Below are positions 61,414 through 64,000 of a stretch of DNA of 64,000 nucleotides, one piece after another. The stretch covers positions 1 to 64,000 of the forward strand of contig NZ_JABANC010000007.1 of the NCBI RefSeq assembly GCF_012931685.1, in the 5' to 3' direction. Position 1 is the stretch's first letter. Each line of letters starts with the position of its first letter. The notes beneath the pieces were generated by a model. That model saw nothing but the letters and a program-made list of their open reading frames with translations, did not search any database and was not told the origin of the DNA. Position numbers and translations under genes: made by a program. The stretch is from Hanstruepera ponticola. Lineage in GTDB: Bacteria; Bacteroidota; Bacteroidia; Flavobacteriales; Flavobacteriaceae.

Positions 61414-63087
61414 TTATACCAACATGGTAATTGGATTTTCAATATATCCTTTGAGTGTTAGTAAAAACTCGGACCCTGTTGCACCATCAACAGTTCTATG
61501 ATCACAAGCCATGGTTAATTTCATGGTATTACCAACAACAATTTGTCCGTTTTTCACTACAGGCTTTTCTTTTATAGCACCAACTGATAATATGGCTGAA
61601 TTAGGCTGATTTATAATGGATGTGAAGCTTTCGATTCCGAACATACCAAGATTGGAAATAGTAAACGTACTGCCTTCCATTTCTTGAGGAGTTAACTTCT
61701 TATTTCTAGCTTTTACTGCATAATCCTTAACAGCTGCACCAATTTGAGGTAAGCTTTGTTCGTTGGCAAAACGCACAACAGGAACAACCAAACCATCAGG
61801 TACAGCAACCGCAACACCAATGTGCACATGGTTATTTAATTGCATACGATCGTCAAACCATTGCGAATTGACTTGTGGGTGTTGTTTTAAAGCTAATGCA
61901 CAGGCCTTTATTACAATATCATTGTATGAAATTTTTGTGTCTGGAATTGAATTGTATTGCTGACGAAAAGCAATGGCATTTTCCATATCAAACTCAACAT
62001 TCAAATAATAATGAGGGGCAGTAAATTTAGATTCAGCAAGGCGCTTGGCAATAACCTTACGCATTTGTGAGTGCTTTACCTCATCGAAATCTTCTTGTCC
62101 AGAAGGCACAAATTTACCAACAGATGCTGCCGAACTAGCTGCAGGATTATAATTTTCAATATCACGCTTAACAATGCGACCATTTTCACCTGACCCTTTG
62201 ACTTGTGACAGATTAATATGGCGTTCTTCCGCCATTTTTTTAGCCAGCGGAGAAACAAATAGTCTTCCGTTTGAAGTTGATGTAGTTGATTTTGTTGCTT
62301 CTACTGGATTCGAAGCAACAGCTTCTTTTTTAGGTTCGGCTTTAGGCTTTTCTACAGGCTTTGATTCTTCCTTTTTAGCTTCAGAAGTATCTCCAGATGG
62401 GTTAAAATTCTTTGCAATTGCTGAAACCTCTGTTCCTTCAGGACCAATTATGGCTAATAAAGCATCAACTTTAGCCGATTCACCTTCTTGCAACCCAACA
62501 TGTAATAAAGTCCCAGATTGAAACGATTCAAACTCCATTGTAGCCTTATCTGTTTCAATTTCAGCAAGAATATCACCTTCTTCAACCTTGTCTCCTACTT
62601 TCTTTAACCATGTAGCGACAGTCCCTTCTTCCATGGTATCACTTAAACGCGGCATGGTTACTACTGTCACACCATCGGGTAATTCTGTTTTACTATCGTC
62701 ATTTGAAGCTTCTTCAGAAGAATCTTGCTTCTTTGATTCTGATTCTTCGTTTTTTGAATTATCATCTGCGTTCTTATCTTCTTCTTCAGAAGTTTTATTG
62801 TCAGCCGTGTTTTTGGTGCTACCATTTAACAAGTCTGAAATATCTTCTCCTTCATCACCTATAATAGCCAAAAGCTCATCAACTTTAGTAGTTTCGCCTT
62901 CCTGAACACCTATATGCAATAAAGTCCCTTCGTGAAATGACTCAAATTCCATAGTGGCTTTGTCAGTTTCAATTTCAGCGAGAATATCACCTTCTTCAAT
63001 TTTGTCACCCACTTTCTTTAACCAAGTAGCAACGGTTCCCTCCTCCATGGTATCACTCAAACGAGGCATATTTATAATCTCTGCCAT
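61414..63087 (-). CDS. pdhC: Pyruvate dehydrogenase E2, dihydrolipoyl acetyltransferase with two lipoyl domains
   Basis: E2 transfers the acetyl group from lipoate to CoA in the pyruvate dehydrogenase complex. The 557-residue product has two lipoyl domains with lipoylation sites Lys43 and Lys181 (both in ETDKATMEF), separated by an acidic linker, then a peripheral subunit-binding domain (about 275-312, VSPLAKKMAEERHINLSQVK) and the catalytic domain with DHRTVDGATG (His530). The two lipoyl domains are nearly the same in protein and still clearly alike in DNA. It starts 3 bases after the E1-alpha gene, so the complex is made from one transcript. Confidence 0.95.
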   Translation of the reverse strand: MAEIINMPRLSDTMEEGTVATWLKKVGDKIEEGDILAEIETDKATMEFESFHEGTLLHIGVQEGETTKVDELLAIIGDEGEDISDLLNGSTKNTADNKTSEEEDKNADDNSKNEESESKKQDSSEEASNDDSKTELPDGVTVVTMPRLSDTMEEGTVATWLKKVGDKVEEGDILAEIETDKATMEFESFQSGTLLHVGLQEGESAKVDALLAIIGPEGTEVSAIAKNFNPSGDTSEAKKEESKPVEKPKAEPKKEAVASNPVEATKSTTSTSNGRLFVSPLAKKMAEERHINLSQVKGSGENGRIVKRDIENYNPAASSAASVGKFVPSGQEDFDEVKHSQMRKVIAKRLAESKFTAPHYYLNVEFDMENAIAFRQQYNSIPDTKISYNDIVIKACALALKQHPQVNSQWFDDRMQLNNHVHIGVAVAVPDGLVVPVVRFANEQSLPQIGAAVKDYAVKARNKKLTPQEMEGSTFTISNLGMFGIESFTSIINQPNSAILSVGAIKEKPVVKNGQIVVGNTMKLTMACDHRTVDGATGSEFLLTLKGYIENPITMLV

Positions 63088-63090
63088 AGC

Positions 63091-64000
63091 TTATAATTTA
63101 TGTTGTAAAAATGGATAATCTTCTTGTTCATAAACAGCATCATACATCAGGCTCTTTTCTGGCCATGGGGACTCTTCAGCAAACTTTTCACATTCACTTA
63201 CCAAATCTTTAACGCGTTTATCAATCTTTTTAATATCGGCTTCAGTAGCATATTTCTTTTCAAGAATAATATCCTTTACTTGATTTATTGGGTCTATTTT
63301 CTTGTATTCTTCAACCTCATCCTTGGTTCTATAATGTTGAGCATCACTCATGGAATGTCCTCGGTAGCGATAGGTTTTCATCTCTAAAAATGTTGGGCCA
63401 TCACCTCTACGAGCTCTTTCTATAGCTTCATGCATAGCTTCAGCAACCTTCACAGGATTCATACCATCAACAGGTCCACAAGGCATTTCATAACCAAGTC
63501 CGAGTTTCCAAATATCAGTATGGTTTGCTGTTCTTTCTACAGATGTCCCCATAGCATATCCATTATTTTCACAAACGAATACGACTGGTAATTTCCAGTT
63601 CATAGCCATATTAAAAGTCTCATGCAAAGACCCTTGTCTTACAGCCCCATCTCCCATGTAACAAAGAGTTACAGCACCTGTTTCATGATACTTATCTCCA
63701 AATGCCATACCCGCACCTAAAGGAATTTGACCTCCAACTATACCATGACCTCCATAAAAACCATGCTCTTTTGAGAAAATGTGCATGGAACCACCCAAAC
63801 CTTGTGAAGTACCAGTTGCTTTTCCATACAACTCTGCCATCACTCGTTTTGGATCAACTCCCATACCAATTGGTTGTACGTGGTTTCTGTAAGCAGTAAT
63901 CATTTTATCTTTGGAAAGATCCATAGCGTGTAAAGCTCCAGCTAGCACAGCCTCTTGACCATTGTATAAGTGAAGAAATCCTCTTACTTTTTGTTGGATG
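63091..64000 (-). CDS. pdhA: Pyruvate dehydrogenase E1 component subunit alpha (5' end outside window)
   Basis: The frame runs to the window edge. Its first visible residues read KVRGFLHLYNGQEAVLAGAL, typical of the substrate-channel region of E1-alpha, so about 30 N-terminal residues are missing. The rest includes GGSMHIFSKEHGFYGGHGIV, the thiamine-diphosphate motif GDGAVRQGSLHETFNMA ending in CENNGYAMGT, and YRYRGHSMSDAQHYR with the phosphorylation-loop analogue. E1-alpha with E1-beta decarboxylates pyruvate; the beta gene is not in the window. The E2 gene follows after 3 bases. Confidence 0.94.
   Translation of the reverse strand, partial: IQQKVRGFLHLYNGQEAVLAGALHAMDLSKDKMITAYRNHVQPIGMGVDPKRVMAELYGKATGTSQGLGGSMHIFSKEHGFYGGHGIVGGQIPLGAGMAFGDKYHETGAVTLCYMGDGAVRQGSLHETFNMAMNWKLPVVFVCENNGYAMGTSVERTANHTDIWKLGLGYEMPCGPVDGMNPVKVAEAMHEAIERARRGDGPTFLEMKTYRYRGHSMSDAQHYRTKDEVEEYKKIDPINQVKDIILEKKYATEADIKKIDKRVKDLVSECEKFAEESPWPEKSLMYDAVYEQEDYPFLQHKL

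Overview
The window looks like a piece of a Flavobacteriaceae (Bacteroidota) chromosome. The evidence is the low G+C content, Bacteroidota-type promoters (TAnnTTTG), a fused SecDF, a LuxR-type regulator paired with a propeller/Y_Y_Y histidine kinase, a FecI/FecR/TonB-receptor set, a large repeat-rich secreted protein, and flavobacterial families such as DUF6090, DUF6588 and DUF4412. Genus is not resolved. No tRNA, rRNA, CRISPR array, prophage or transposase was seen.

Layout. 1-1760: N-terminal part of a large secreted protein with 231-bp tandem repeats. 1.9-5.9 kb: + strand housekeeping run folE, cysS, yidD, lgt and a DUF192 lipoprotein. 6-15.6 kb: minus-strand run with secDF, a SecD-P1-like exported protein, a DUF4412 protein, mdh, two DUF6588 paralogues and gyrB. 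15.9-17.2 kb: a CPBP protein and an XRE-DUF4870 regulator with a possible self-operator. 17.3-24.8 kb: ten tandem DUF6090 membrane-anchored paralogues on one strand. 24.9-28.2 kb: a beta-barrel protein, asnB and a DUF2911 protein. 28.3-34.8 kb: a YadA-like/peptidase S74 surface protein next to a response regulator and a propeller histidine kinase. 34.9-43.4 kb: queE, a HerA-like ATPase, several small + strand genes (lipoprotein, YitT, cupin, hydrolase, pseudouridine synthase, VOC) and folD. 43.4-51.5 kb: ffh, then a LamG lipoprotein, an ECF sigma factor, FecR, an STN-bearing TonB receptor and a second lipoprotein. 51.7-52.8 kb: a single lectin-like/TIR-like fusion gene with cassette-like boundaries. 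52.8-64 kb: argS, a DUF3185 protein, a TPR histidine kinase, ctlX, a DUF3124 lipoprotein, a methyltransferase, an SDR, an M28 peptidase, and the pyruvate dehydrogenase E2 and E1-alpha genes, the latter cut by the window end.

Most of the window is ordinary core genome. The two regions that stand out are the ten-gene DUF6090 array, whose members share a near-constant N-terminal anchor but have strongly diverged outer domains, and the solitary gene at 51717-52613, which joins a concanavalin-like domain to a TIR/nucleoside-deoxyribosyltransferase-like domain inside an inverted-repeat-bounded unit. Many start codons were moved from upstream TTG/GTG or longer ATG options to an internal ATG on the basis of family start, signal peptide, promoter position or gene overlap.
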